Source: Gracilariopsis chorda (lineage: Eukaryota; Rhodophyta; Florideophyceae; Gracilariales; Gracilariaceae). Taken from it: DNA of 34,667 bases. The DNA lies in contig NBIV01000481.1 in the NCBI GenBank assembly GCA_003194525.1, positions 1 through 34,667 of the forward strand. Direction: 5' to 3'. The notes below the pieces were generated by a model. That model searched no databases and had not been told where the DNA came from. It was given only the letters and a program-made list of their open reading frames with translations. This document shows, piece after piece, positions 1 to 9,366 of this stretch. Each line of letters begins with the position of its first letter. The first letter of the stretch is position 1. Both the position numbers and the translations under genes were made by a program.

Positions 1-449
1 ATACAGGGCGAAACACCAATATGATTGGAACAATTAGTACTCCAATGATGGGTCTCCTTTAGATGTGCAAGGGGGGTGAACTTCCGTACACTACGGTGCT
101 TCCCTCCAAGGAGGAGTTGAGAACACGCGGAGGCGGTAAAGCTCAGAGCCAATTCCCCAGGTTGGGGTCCCCTGTTGGGGAAGGTTTACTGGTGCGACGG
201 CAGTGCGCCGTCGCACTAAGTACTAGCTTCCCAGAAATGGGTGTGAAAATAATAAATAAAATTAACTAAAATACTCCACATTCCGTGGCAACATCCACTA
301 CTGTGGCCAACCGCCAATTGACCCAAAACCGTGTCCCACGTGTCCATACCCACCATTGTGGGCCGTAGTTCATATACACACTACACAACCGATAATATCG
401 GGAAAGCGTTCAAGTACCAAGAATCCCTCCTTGAGGGCGTTGCACTACA
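1..449 (-). repeat. E1 3' LTR (partial, cut by window start)
   Basis: Base 1 aligns to 8920 and the match runs to the end of the other LTR. The plus-strand end GTTGCACTACA at 439-449 is the reverse complement of a canonical TGTAGTGCAAC LTR start and lies directly against the polypurine tract at 450-463. Differences from the 5' copy are one C indel near 44, C/G near 353, A/C near 410 and T/C near 431. The segment contains an AT-rich stretch (247-276) and a perfect 10-bp hairpin at 192-216. Several short plus-strand open frames here are not credible genes. Confidence 0.92.
192..216. other. Perfect 10-bp hairpin inside the E1 LTR
   Basis: Arms GTGCGACGGC and GCCGTCGCAC flank the 5-nt loop AGTGC. 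The hairpin is repeated unchanged at 9112-9136 in the other LTR. In the transcribed (minus) direction it follows the AT-rich block at 247-276, which could be the U3 core promoter, so it may lie near the 5' end of the element RNA. The R-element LTR has a different hairpin (12041-12056) at the same place relative to the shared block AAGTACTAGCT. A role in RNA is inference. Confidence 0.7.
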
Positions 450-463
450 TATCCCCCCCTAAG
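450..463 (-). other. E1 polypurine tract
   Basis: On the minus strand this reads CTTAGGGGGGGATA and is followed immediately by the LTR start TGTAGTGC. A purine run abutting the 3' LTR is the primer for plus-strand cDNA in LTR elements. R has an equivalent tract at 30571-30587. Confidence 0.85.
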
Positions 464-704
464 ACGGGAAAACGACCGCGGACGCGGAGGGTTCCCAGAC
501 GAAAATGGGTGATAAAAGCGCGTACGCCGTCTCCGGTTCTTCTTTCCTGGCATAGCAGGCTATTGTAGTATAGTGTTGTGGGGGGCTAGCTGCTCCCTTA
601 AATAAACTTTCCCGTTTAGAACGGTGAATCTCGTTTGAGTTCCCCGTCTTCGACGGACCTTGCCTTGTTATCCTTTCCTTTCGCTCTCCGCTCGCGCGGC
701 AACG
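464..704 (-). other. E1 3' untranslated stretch
   Basis: This is about 240 bp between the ancestral pol stop (TAA, 705-707) and the polypurine tract. I see no conserved coding frame, only several small hairpins such as CCGTC-TTC-GACGG near 646-658. Element R has over 2 kb at the same position, holding a plus-strand coding unit that E1 lacks. Confidence 0.6.
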
Positions 705-2942
705 TTACCCAACTTGGGCATTAACCAGCGTGGCTGGAGCTGCAGTTCCCGTTTGACGGTGGTATCGCACGACCTGCGACCGTGGGAGGTGTTACATTGG
801 CTCCCACGTATCCCCACTGGGGTCGTACCCATACCAGCGGACGCGGTATTGTAGAATACCATCCTGGTCCCAGGTGTGTCCGACAAGTCGGTCTACTACG
901 AACTCTCGTTCGTAGACCTGCCGGCCGTGCCGGGTGGTGGTTGTAATCCCTGGCGAGGGTTGCCCGCGGTGCGGTATAATGTCCCTTAGCAGGGTGTTCG
1001 GCGATAACTCCGACGTTGCCGTGCGCTGTCCTAGTGGCCGCTGCTCATGCGGGAAAATATCCCTCAAGAGGGTGTGTGGTGCCACGGTTTTCACCGGCAA
1101 GTCGTTCCCCAGAGGGGTGTCGTTGTTCCCGTCTTCACGGTAGGCCGGGCGAACCGCCAGTCGGCGGGGGACTTGGGTTCCGCCTTCGCGGTTGAGCGCA
1201 CGAACCGCGAGTTTGCGGGAAGATGACCGCTCCTGCGGGATCGGCATTTCCACAATCCCCTGGGGGGTCCCGTGCGACACGGTGATTGGGTGGCAAACCG
1301 CCTCCCTGCCAGGCGCACGAGCGCTCTGCACCATACGTTCCGGCGATGCCGTGGTGTCCCCAGCTACTGACGGGTTGCCTGGGGCTAACTCCGGTACACC
1401 GGTATTTTGGTCAAAATTCCCCTCTGGGGGGTTCCGGGCAGGTGCCGATGACACCCTTTTCAGGGGAATTGCCGCTGAGCGCAGTGCACCATCTCCGTGA
1501 GGAGGAGCAGCGTCCGGTACGACCGGTTTCGAGCGTGCGATGGCGCGCGTTATTCCCGAGTTCCTCGGTTCTTCGCCGCAGCGATGCGGGGGTTGGCGCA
1601 AATTATTCCCCGTAGCGGGGGCTTTGATTCCGTCAACGACGGGAGGCGTTTCCGGTGCTTGCGAGCCAGGGCTTAAAGCTTCGACTGCAGCTTGGCCGCC
1701 TTTTTCCCCAAGAGGGGTGTGGGTATTCCCCTGTGAGGCCGGCGTATCTGGGCGCCCCTTCTCCGCAGGGCGCGGGTCTGATCGACCTGATTGAACCGCT
1801 TCCGCGGGGACTTCCGCCAACGGCGGCTTCGAGGCATCGGGCGATTGCCTTCCCGCTGCTGCGGTATTGGAGTGAGGCTTCTCGTTTTCCCGTGACAAAC
1901 GGTGTATTTGCCGCTTTTTGCGGGGCCTGCGCGTCTGGTTCCTGTTGCACAGCACTGCCCGGGAACGGGGGATTAGTGTCGCGTGACATACTCCGTGCTC
2001 CACGGTCAGTGTTCCGTATGTTACGGTGTGTTTCCCGTTGCGACGGTGATATCGTTCCTCGAAAACGAGTGTTCTCCTCCCCTCCTTAGACGGAGCGGCG
2101 GGATAAGGGATAACATTCCCCGCCTGGCGGGTATAGATGCGCGCCAGTGGGGCAGACGTGGTAGGGGCGGGCGCTGAGGGGCCCGAATTACCCGGCTGAG
2201 CCGGTGAGTCCGACAGAGTCGGTAGGTCTGAGAGTCCCCGGCTGGGGTGTGGTAGTACCGTAGGTCTAGTACTCCCGGATTGTTCCGGTGTAGCGGAGTC
2301 CGTGGAAACGGGGTTGCCTGGATCCAGGACTACCTCTGACGAGGGAGGAGGGGCGAGGACAACACGATCACGGGAAATCCGTTCGTGCGTGTCCCCCATC
2401 TCTACCACGACAGTGTCGGTGTTAACAGAGATCACCTTGAAGGGTCCATCCGCCACAGGTGAGAGTTTGTGACGCTTCTCCCGTTCCGGGTTGTAGTATT
2501 CCTTCCTGATGAAGACGTAGTTATTTGCCCGAATCGGGGATGGTTTTCCTCGCACGCGAGCGTCAAAATCCCGCTTGTAAGCGGCTTGGGCCCGTGCCAT
2601 AGACTTCCGCGCAGCGGGGACCAGCTTGGAAAGCCATCGCTTCCATTGCTGCCGGTAGATACCCACAGATGGGAAATTGTCCAAGGTAGCTTGGGGTTCC
2701 AGCGCCACAGGCGGGGGTGTTCTAGATAGAACTAACTCGAATGGCGAAACTCCGGTAGTCCGGTGTACCTGCGTATTGTACGCGTAGGTTACCGCATCAG
2801 CGTAGAGATCCCAATTCGCTGGGTGGTCAGCGACGTAGGAACGTAACGCCGCGAGTAACGTCCGGTTAAACCGTTCAACTTGCCCATTACACTGGGGTGG
2901 TAGGTAGTCGTGAACAAGTTCTTGACATCCAGGATGCGACAA
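705..2942 (-). pseudogene. pol: E1 pol 3' part: integrase C-terminus, long linker, chromodomain
   Basis: The open frame 792-2942 begins with out-of-frame residues, then from about 2897 encodes the end of the integrase core (PPQCNGQVERFNRTLL, with the catalytic Glu) and the integrase C-terminal domain (VFIRKEYYNPEREKRHKLSP, VISVNTDTVVVE). Next comes a Pro/Ser/Arg-rich linker of more than 400 residues with no recognisable fold. It contains imperfect repeats (TLLRDIFPH / TLLRDIIPH, LAVRALNREGG / LAVRPAYREDG). The frame ends in a chromodomain (EFVVDRLVGH ... YRVRWYGYDPSGDTWEPM). A TAA at 792-794 cuts this domain short. In the same frame HLPRSQVVRYHRQTG and then AQVG follow, with a natural stop at 705-707. 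Chromodomains direct integration to marked chromatin in this family. The part upstream of about 2897 is in another frame, so the enzyme is split. Confidence 0.88.
755..918 (-). other. E1 chromodomain (interrupted by TAA)
   Basis: YEREFVVDRLVGH through WYGYDPSGDTWEPM, then after a stop HLPRSQVVRYHRQ, follow the chromodomain pattern of aromatic residues plus W-E-P. Element R's copy (32838-33008) aligns along its length. The stop falls between the last strand and the C-terminal helix. Confidence 0.82.
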
Positions 2943-3895
2943 ACATCCTGGAAGAACTTGCTCACGAACTGCTTCCCGTTGTCAGAGAGCACCTCTACAG
3001 GGGGACCGTAGACAAAAATCCAGTGCGTCACCAGAGCCTGGGCCACCGTGAGAGCGGTTATCCTCCGAAGAGGGACAGTCCGTACCAGCTTAGAAAAGCG
3101 GTCGGTAATGACAAGTAGAAACTTGTTTCCACGTTTCGTGGTGAGTAATGGTCCGAGAATATCGATCGCAATAAACTCGAGCGGCGCCCTTGCGGGGAAT
3201 AGTTTCATCTTCTTCGCATTTTTGCGGAGTTTGACGCGATTCTTCGCGCATTCGCTACAAAACCGCACAGTTGCGTAGCAATCCACCGCCATTGCGGGCC
3301 AATAGAAATCCCTTCGCAGGGTTAGGTAGAGTTTCCTCCCACCTGGGTGACCTCCAATGGGGGCGTAGTGTGATAGATGTAACACCCGCAATTGCAGGGA
3401 ATGTGGTACCACAATCTGTGGGCGGGCTTCGACCTTTCTTACGAGGTAGCCTTTGTCGTTTACCCCGAAAGGGAGATCTTCACCACCGTTGATACGGGCA
3501 CGAATTCTCGTACAGAATGGGTCGCCGAATTGTTCTCGGATCATTTCTTCCGGTGATACCGGTACAAAGTTTCCCGGTAACGGGTTCTCAGATTTATCTC
3601 GCGATGCGAGTAGTTCGTCAAAATCAGCATCCTCGTCCCAGGTTTCTGGCCTAGCCTCGACGGCATGTTCCGGATCATCCGGGTCTATAGCCATGAAGCA
3701 TGGGACTTCATCATCCTCCGTTGGGAGTGCTTCCCCACTTGTGGGTAACCGCGATAAAGCGTCGGCCTGAGTGTTCTGCGCACCCTTTTTATAAATGACT
3801 TGAAAGTCATATTCCGCGAGGCGGAGTCTCCAGCGCATGAGGCGTCCCGACGGGTCGGAGATATTCATCAACCACCTCAATGAGGAATGATCCGT
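2789..3895 (-). pseudogene. pol: E1 pol middle: end of RNase H and integrase zinc/core domains
   Basis: This frame is continuous with the protease-RT frame at 3896-6265 and is separated from it only by the TAA at 3896-3898. It begins TDHSSLRWLMN (RNase H Asp) and GAQNTQADALSRLP (end of RNase H). The integrase zinc domain follows (HYAPIGGHPGGRKL ... FCSECAKN, an HHCC pattern). The catalytic core follows with two Asp residues (LEFIAIDILGPL and VEVLSDNGKQF). Near 2897 a C run on the coding strand is one base short relative to the frame that continues as HPQCNGQVERF. The open frame therefore runs into unrelated residues (HPSVMGKLNGL ...). No ATG begins this frame; it is a piece of the polyprotein. 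Confidence 0.9.
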
Positions 3896-6265
3896 TTACA
3901 CGGTGAAGTGAATTCCCATAAGGTAGGGGCGCAGAGTGGTCATCGCCCATCCGACGGCGAGGCACTCTTTCTCCGATACGGAGTAGTTCCGCTCATGAAC
4001 ATTGAGCGAACGTGACCAATAACCAATTGGATGTCGTTCCCCCTCGGGGGTGGTTTGAAAAAGAGCACACCCGACTTGGTAGTCGCTCGAGTCCGTATCT
4101 ACGGAGTATGGCAACCCAAGTTTTGGGAGATGTAGGATTGGTGCTGATGTGACAGCCTCCTTTAAGGAGTTAAAAGCTTCCGATTGCTCGGGCGTAAATG
4201 TTCCCAGTTTTGGGGGGTTCCCCTTTCGCAACAACGCGTTCAGGGGCGCTGCAGTATCCGAAAACTTCGGGATAAACCGTCGATAGACGTTGACCAGCCC
4301 CAGAAAGGAGCGCAGTTCCGTTTGAGTACGGGGTTCTTTCGCCTCAACGAGGGATTTGACTCGAGCTTTCTCGATCGCTAACCGTCCAGGACGGATAATG
4401 TGACCCAGATACTTCACAGTATCTGTGAAAAACTCGCATTTCCTCAACTTGAGGGTAATTCCCGCATGACGGAGTACGGTCAGCACGTCTCGGACGTGAG
4501 TGAGATGGTCGTCCAACGAGTTGGAGAAGATGATAATATCATCAAGGTAGACCAGACAACTCCGCCACTTAAAGCGGTTGAGTAGAATATCTACTGCACG
4601 CTGAAAGGTGGCGGGGGCGTTGGTTAACCCAAATGGCATCCGCTTGAAGCGGTACGTTCCTGCATGGCAGGTGAATGCGGTTTTGTCGCGATCCTCCTGT
4701 CTGACAGGTACTTGCCAATATCCCCAATTGGCATCAAGGGCCGTGAACACGGTGGCGTCTCCAAGGGAGTCAATGCACTCGTCCATACGAGGGATGGGGT
4801 ACGTGTCCCTAACAGTCACGGCATTGAGCCGGCGGTAGTCGACACAGAACCTCCAGGTTCCGTCAGCCTTTAAAGCCAGTACAACTGGGGATGCCCAGGG
4901 CGATTGAGCGGGCTCAATCACACCTGCGCGGAGCATCTTGTCCACCTGGGACTGCTCCTCTTCCCGAGCTTTCGGACCTGCCCTGTAAGGGGGTTGTGCA
5001 ACCGGTCGCGCACCGGGGATTAAATCGATCCGGTGTTCCGTTGCATCAATCTCGCCAAGCGAGCCATCCCACATTGTGGTGAATTCCCGTAACATAGTAC
5101 GGAGTTTGTCGCGGTGCGACTCTGGCACGTGGCTGAAGTCCAGCGCTTCAAGTGCTTTTTCCGGATCAATCCGGTCATTTCTCGATGGAGCATTGTCCTG
5201 TGGAACAGGTGTGGTTCGCAATTCCGAGTTACTCGGTATGTTCGACGCTGAAGTAGCGGTTTCCTCCCCCTCCTTAGACTTGACGTCTTCGGACGGCGGG
5301 GTGAACTCCTCAGAAGAGGTGGTAACTCCGAGTACATCGGCGGCTGTCATCTTCGTTGGCAGCATTCCCATAGGATGGGGGGTTACACTCCCAATTACTT
5401 GGTGTTTGACCAGATACTGGGGGTGTTTGCCAAGGTTGGCAACCAATATCCGGAAAGGAACATCCGGGGAAATGGAGACAATTCCATTAGCCAGCGCCAG
5501 CTGGGATTTCTCGTACAACGAGGCGAGGGGTTGTATAACCCGAAGACCGTGTTGACGGGAATTTACCTGTACCCAGACTTGGGACTCAGCCGGTATAGAA
5601 ACCGAGGCAGCGACGCGGAGCTTGGTGGACTCGCGGGACGCGGGCGGTGGTTCCTGCGCAGCAGGGAGCGGAACTTGTTTCCGAGAGGACCGCTTTAGCG
5701 GGCGGCGAACAATCGGAACCGACGATCCGTCGTCAAGTTCTACACGCCTGAGGCGGGGCCTGATTGCGTCGACAAATCTGTCGCAGTAATCACATCCCAG
5801 TATGACTGGTGCTGCCAGTGAACGGCAAACGATGAAGTCCAACTTCACCACAGATGTACCAAGTCTCACGACGAGGTCCACTGTGCCCACCGTTTGTAAC
5901 GGATTGTTGTTCGCATCCGAAATGTCGGGGACCGCGTCAGAGCGGATACGCGACCGCACAAGCGGGGGTAACAATGATTCCACGACAAAGTTGGGGCCTG
6001 CACCTGTATCCAGGACGGTGAGAAACCTCACCATAAACTGGGGGTCAAGGCCAAGGTCGGCATAGACCTTATAATTGCGCTTGGCTAAGACCAAGACTCT
6101 ACCGGGAATCCGGGGATTTTTACTCCGTATCCACGGGCGACGCAACACACCGAGGTGCGCAGAGTCCGCGTCAGCGGTGTCTTTCCTCGAGAGGACTTTC
6201 ACCGGGGAGCGAGGCGAGGACGCCTCGGGCGCCAACAGCCTCGTTTTTGAGGACGCCTCTCCCAA
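3896..6265 (-). pseudogene. pol: E1 pol 5' part: protease, reverse transcriptase, RNase H
   Basis: The frame holds 789 codons. The aspartic protease lies near residues 60-175 with the active-site triad DTG at about 86 and ILGCDYCDRF as the second half. Reverse transcriptase spans about 440-620: WASPVVLALKADGTWRFCVDYRRLN, then LDANWGYWQV (motif A Asp), RMPFGLTNAPATFQR, and the catalytic YLDD at about 574. RNase H starts at about 720 (SVDTDSSDY with Asp, SEKECLAV with Glu) and is stopped by TAA at 3896-3898, directly before TDHSSL, where Tyr is usual. The frame starts at a non-ATG codon. A TGA lies four codons upstream, and gag ends 17 bp away in another frame, so no simple gag-pol frameshift connects them here. 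Confidence 0.92.
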
Positions 6266-6282
6266 AGGGGAGACTCACTCAG

Positions 6283-8457
6283 TTAGTTTTCCGCCTTTGG
6301 CGGTGGGTTGGTTTCCTCGACAACGAGTGCTTCATCCCGTTGACGGGGGTTTCTATCCGCATAAGCGGGGGTTGCAACGGATTGTTGCGTGATCTCCCGA
6401 ATCGGGGTGTATGAAGCTTGCCGCGCACGCGGGGTCTGTGGTAGGGCGTGAGAAAAGTCCGTTTTAGCACGGAGGTAGGAAGCCGTCGGGACGGAACGTT
6501 TCTCCTCTGGAGTGAGGGCCTCATAATTTGCCACCACCTTGGCCATATCCTTCAGTGAACAAATACACTGAGGAGAGGTATGGCCATGGGCATAGCACAG
6601 GTGGCAAATGAGAGCCAGCACCGCGACACGCGGATTATTATTCCGAGTATCGGAGAAGCGAACCGCAGGGCGGGTGTCAGTCCATCCAGGCCGTTGATAA
6701 CGGGATTGACCGTTTGAAAACGGGAGTCGTTGGGGTTGAACCCGACTGTTACCACCGTATAGAACGGGATCTTCTGTTCCCGTATCATGGGTCATCTCCG
6801 TCGTTGACGGTAACTCACTGGTGGGTATCGACACACCATCCCCCTGCGCTAAATGCACGGTATCAAATCCCTGTCCAGGGTTCCCATCCGCGGTGAGCGG
6901 GAGAGAGGAAGCTTCGCTTTCCAGCAACAACGCCTTGGCGGATTTAGACCGATTGTTCGGAGTTCTTGCACGAAGTGCATCCCCTTCCGCTCGAGCGTGT
7001 TGGACCAGCTCGAGGTAGGTGATCCTTCGCTTGTCCTCCCGATAACGGGTAACTAAACTCCGGATTGCCGGGTCAAGACCATCAATGAACATGGTACTGC
7101 GCTCCCCAGCGGGGTATACGTTACCACATCTGTGGAAAGCCTTGTTAAGGCGCACCGAGTAATCGGTCTCGGTCTCTCCAGCACGCTGGCGTGTATCTCG
7201 CAAAGCGAGGATAGCCTGCTGAATAGCGGTGTTGGTGGCGTAGGAGCGCAGAAGATACTGCACAGCCTCCGGCCAGCAAGTAACTCCTCCCTCGGAGGCG
7301 CGAGAAGATCCTCGGACAGAGGTGTATTGGTCCTCGGCCACTCCCCGTAAGAAATACGGTAAAGCCAAATAGGCTTGTCCCTCATTCATACCGAGGATAT
7401 CGGCCTCCGCTACAAAGCGGGATAGGAAATCCAGTACTAGGACTGGGTCCTCTCCAGTAAAATACTGGTTGCGGAGCGAGAGCTGCATTCGCTTAATGCA
7501 TTCTCGCACCTTTCCCGTACCACGGGGCGTACGTCCAAGTGACGAATCTTCAAGCCGGTAGTACCGGTATGATAAAAGCTTCCGGTAATCCGGGTTTGTC
7601 GGTTTCAATTCCCGGAGACCGGGGTGTCTTCTCCCCTTCTGGCGGGTTCGGACCACACCTTCAGTGGCCGATGACCGCTTCGAGCGGGAGGAGTAGCCTC
7701 GCTTCTCGTCCTCCGAGTCGGAGTCCGAGGAGCTCGAGCTAACCGAATGGTTTCGGGGTGAGTCCGACGATGTCGAAGAATCGGAGTCCGAATATTTTCG
7801 GTGATATTTCCGTCGGTGACGGCGTTTCTTCTTCCCAGCAAGCTGGTCGTTGTGCGATGCCTCGTTTACCGGATCACCCGGGGATGGTTTGTCCATGAGG
7901 ACGAACTGCTCCAGCGTCTCCAGGCGGGCACCAATCCGATCAAATCGGGCTTCAACTCCTTCGATGAAGGCGGCGGGTTGTCCCAAACTCTCCAACACGG
8001 AGTTGACGTCAGACCGTAAAATACGGAGCTCCTCGGCGACCTCCTTTACGGGGGTTGCCGAGACCACCTCTTGGAGGGATTTTAGTTCCCCTACAAGGGT
8101 GTCATGGGCGGTCCACAGAGCGCGGACCTGGGATTCCAGGGAAGTCCCCTGGGGGGTGTTATCACCCGTTCCACGGGGGCTTGAAGCCGCGACAGCGGGA
8201 GCAGGCCGGGGTGCCTGGGGCACTGCGGCAACAGCCGGAGTCGATGCTGCATTCCCCTGCGGGGGTGATAACGAGGGCAAAAGGAGGTTCCGGGGTTCCC
8301 GGTCGGGGGTATCATTCCGCGATGAAGCGGCGCCAGCACGGCTGGAACTTGTCCGTATAGGGATACGGGGTACGAACCGAACTTCGGAAGAGTCCGCGTT
8401 GTCGCGGGAGCGACTACGCGTAACCACTGGCTCCGCGTCGGAGGGATTTCTCGACAT
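6283..8457 (-). CDS. gag: E1 Gag capsid/nucleocapsid protein
   Basis: This is an intact 724-codon frame from a true ATG (8455-8457) to TAA. Residues 1-105 are Pro/Ser/Ala-rich and look disordered. About 105-190 is heptad-rich and could form a coiled coil. Residues 209-263 are a strongly basic then Ser/Asp-rich patch (KKKRRHRRKYHRKY, then SDSDSS repeats) that could act in nuclear import or RNA binding. About 315-495 fits a retrotransposon gag (capsid) domain. A canonical CCHC zinc knuckle sits at C618, C621, H626 and C631, which in this family packages the RNA. Gag is the only unbroken E1 gene, so this copy could still contribute particle protein. Start choice is supported by the leader and primer-binding site just upstream. 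Confidence 0.9.
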   Translation of the reverse strand: MSRNPSDAEPVVTRSRSRDNADSSEVRFVPRIPIRTSSSRAGAASSRNDTPDREPRNLLLPSLSPPQGNAASTPAVAAVPQAPRPAPAVAASSPRGTGDNTPQGTSLESQVRALWTAHDTLVGELKSLQEVVSATPVKEVAEELRILRSDVNSVLESLGQPAAFIEGVEARFDRIGARLETLEQFVLMDKPSPGDPVNEASHNDQLAGKKKRRHRRKYHRKYSDSDSSTSSDSPRNHSVSSSSSDSDSEDEKRGYSSRSKRSSATEGVVRTRQKGRRHPGLRELKPTNPDYRKLLSYRYYRLEDSSLGRTPRGTGKVRECIKRMQLSLRNQYFTGEDPVLVLDFLSRFVAEADILGMNEGQAYLALPYFLRGVAEDQYTSVRGSSRASEGGVTCWPEAVQYLLRSYATNTAIQQAILALRDTRQRAGETETDYSVRLNKAFHRCGNVYPAGERSTMFIDGLDPAIRSLVTRYREDKRRITYLELVQHARAEGDALRARTPNNRSKSAKALLLESEASSLPLTADGNPGQGFDTVHLAQGDGVSIPTSELPSTTEMTHDTGTEDPVLYGGNSRVQPQRLPFSNGQSRYQRPGWTDTRPAVRFSDTRNNNPRVAVLALICHLCYAHGHTSPQCICSLKDMAKVVANYEALTPEEKRSVPTASYLRAKTDFSHALPQTPRARQASYTPIREITQQSVATPAYADRNPRQRDEALVVEETNPPPKAEN

Positions 8458-8541
8458 GAGAAAATACCGTTACGACGGGAAACGATCACGGAACTTCCGG
8501 TGAATGAAAACAAACCTCGTAAGAGGGAAAACAAAAACCGA
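8458..8541 (-). other. E1 5' leader between primer-binding site and gag
   Basis: A short untranslated leader of about 84 bp. It contains small inverted repeats and no other feature I can support. Confidence 0.55.
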
Positions 8542-8559
8542 TTCTAGGTCGGGAGACCA
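8542..8559 (-). other. E1 primer-binding site
   Basis: The plus strand reads TTCTAGGTCGGGAGACCA, which looks like a tRNA 3' end: T-stem strand CTAGG, a 7-nt acceptor strand, a discriminator A and CCA. It lies 3 nt inside the 5' LTR edge at 8563. The element RNA would carry the complement and pair with that tRNA to prime minus-strand cDNA. The donor tRNA cannot be named from this alone. Confidence 0.72.
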
Positions 8560-8562
8560 CTT

Positions 8563-9366
8563 TGTGGTGCAATGCCCCAAAGGGGAAAAACACCGAAAGA
8601 CGTCCGGGATCTTCCTCTCACGAGGTGAACCCAGTTGGGTAGAGCCCTCCCAGAGGTGTCACGGCGAAGCCGGTTTGTAAGACCAGGGACACCTGTCGCG
8701 ACTCGCGCAGGGAGGTGAAGGCGAAGAATCGGTATCCGCGTGAGCGGGGTGTGATCCTCAGTAGAGGTATGTTTCCACGTAAGTGGGGGTGTGTGAGCGG
8801 ATGCGCACACGAGGGCCGCGGATAGCGGGAGGTGCTACCCTAAAAAGGGGAAAGAAGAAGGACGAGTGGGTCGCGAGAGCGACGAGTAGATACGGCAATG
8901 CCGGTGGACAGGACTCCCTATACAGGGCGAAACACCAATATGATTGGAACAATTAGTACTCCCAATGATGGGTCTCCTTTAGATGTGCAAGGGGGGTGAA
9001 CTTCCGTACACTACGGTGCTTCCCTCCAAGGAGGAGTTGAGAACACGCGGAGGCGGTAAAGCTCAGAGCCAATTCCCCAGGTTGGGGTCCCCTGTTGGGG
9101 AAGGTTTACTGGTGCGACGGCAGTGCGCCGTCGCACTAAGTACTAGCTTCCCAGAAATGGGTGTGAAAATAATAAATAAAATTAACTAAAATACTCCACA
9201 TTCCGTGGCAACATCCACTACTGTGGCCAACCGCCAATTGACCCAAAACCGTGTCCCACGTGTCCATACCCACCATTGTGGGGCGTAGTTCATATACACA
9301 CTACACAACCGATAATATCGGGAAAGCGTTCAAGTACCCAGAATCCCTCCCTGAGGGCGTTGCACT
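8563..9366 (-). repeat. E1 5' LTR, missing its outermost three bases
   Basis: The plus-strand left edge TGTGGTGCAAT (8563) is identical to the left edge of the R LTR (11451), and the block CCCAGTTGGGTAGAGCCCTC is shared just inside both. The right edge should be GTTGCACTACA as in the 3' copy, but the sequence passes from GTTGCACT at 9366 into E2 integrase sequence, so ACA is absent. This LTR would hold the promoter for E1 on the minus strand. About 804 bp remain. Confidence 0.9.

Larger units (their letters stand above)
1..9366 (-). mobile_element. E1: Ty3/gypsy chromovirus, near full length, inactivated
   Basis: Reading the minus strand, the order is 5' LTR, primer-binding site, gag with a CCHC knuckle, DTG protease, RT with YLDD, RNase H, integrase, long linker, chromodomain, polypurine tract and 3' LTR. 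This is the gene order of Ty3/gypsy chromoviruses. The first 446 bases of the window match 8920-9366 with three substitutions and one 1-base indel, so these are the two LTRs of one young insertion. The left LTR is cut by the window edge by about 360 bp. Pol is broken by a TAA in RNase H (3896-3898), a 1-nt frameshift in integrase near 2897 and a TAA in the chromodomain (792-794). Gag and pol are also in frames that do not overlap. The element therefore cannot make a full polyprotein as sequenced. Confidence 0.93.

Noticed and set aside
63..269. Small plus-strand open frame in both E1 LTRs (also 8983-9189)
   Set aside because: It is duplicated only because it lies in the LTR, has low complexity and overlaps the hairpin and AT-rich control sequence.
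1021..1500. CRISPR-like or satellite array
   Set aside because: The hairpins share a form but not a sequence, and spacing is irregular; there is no repeated unit.
1192..2089. Plus-strand open frames of 84-144 codons over the E1 linker
   Set aside because: The GC-rich, hairpin-rich linker gives long open frames on the reverse strand by composition. The minus-strand frame is continuous and ends in a real chromodomain.
6265..6285. Programmed -1 frameshift between E1 gag and pol
   Set aside because: The pol frame meets a TGA downstream of the gag stop and before any pol codon, so a shift before the gag stop would terminate. No overlap exists.
8542..8559. Partial tRNA gene
   Set aside because: Only the 3' 18 nt are tRNA-like, CCA is present in the DNA, and it sits beside an LTR, so a primer-binding site is the better reading.
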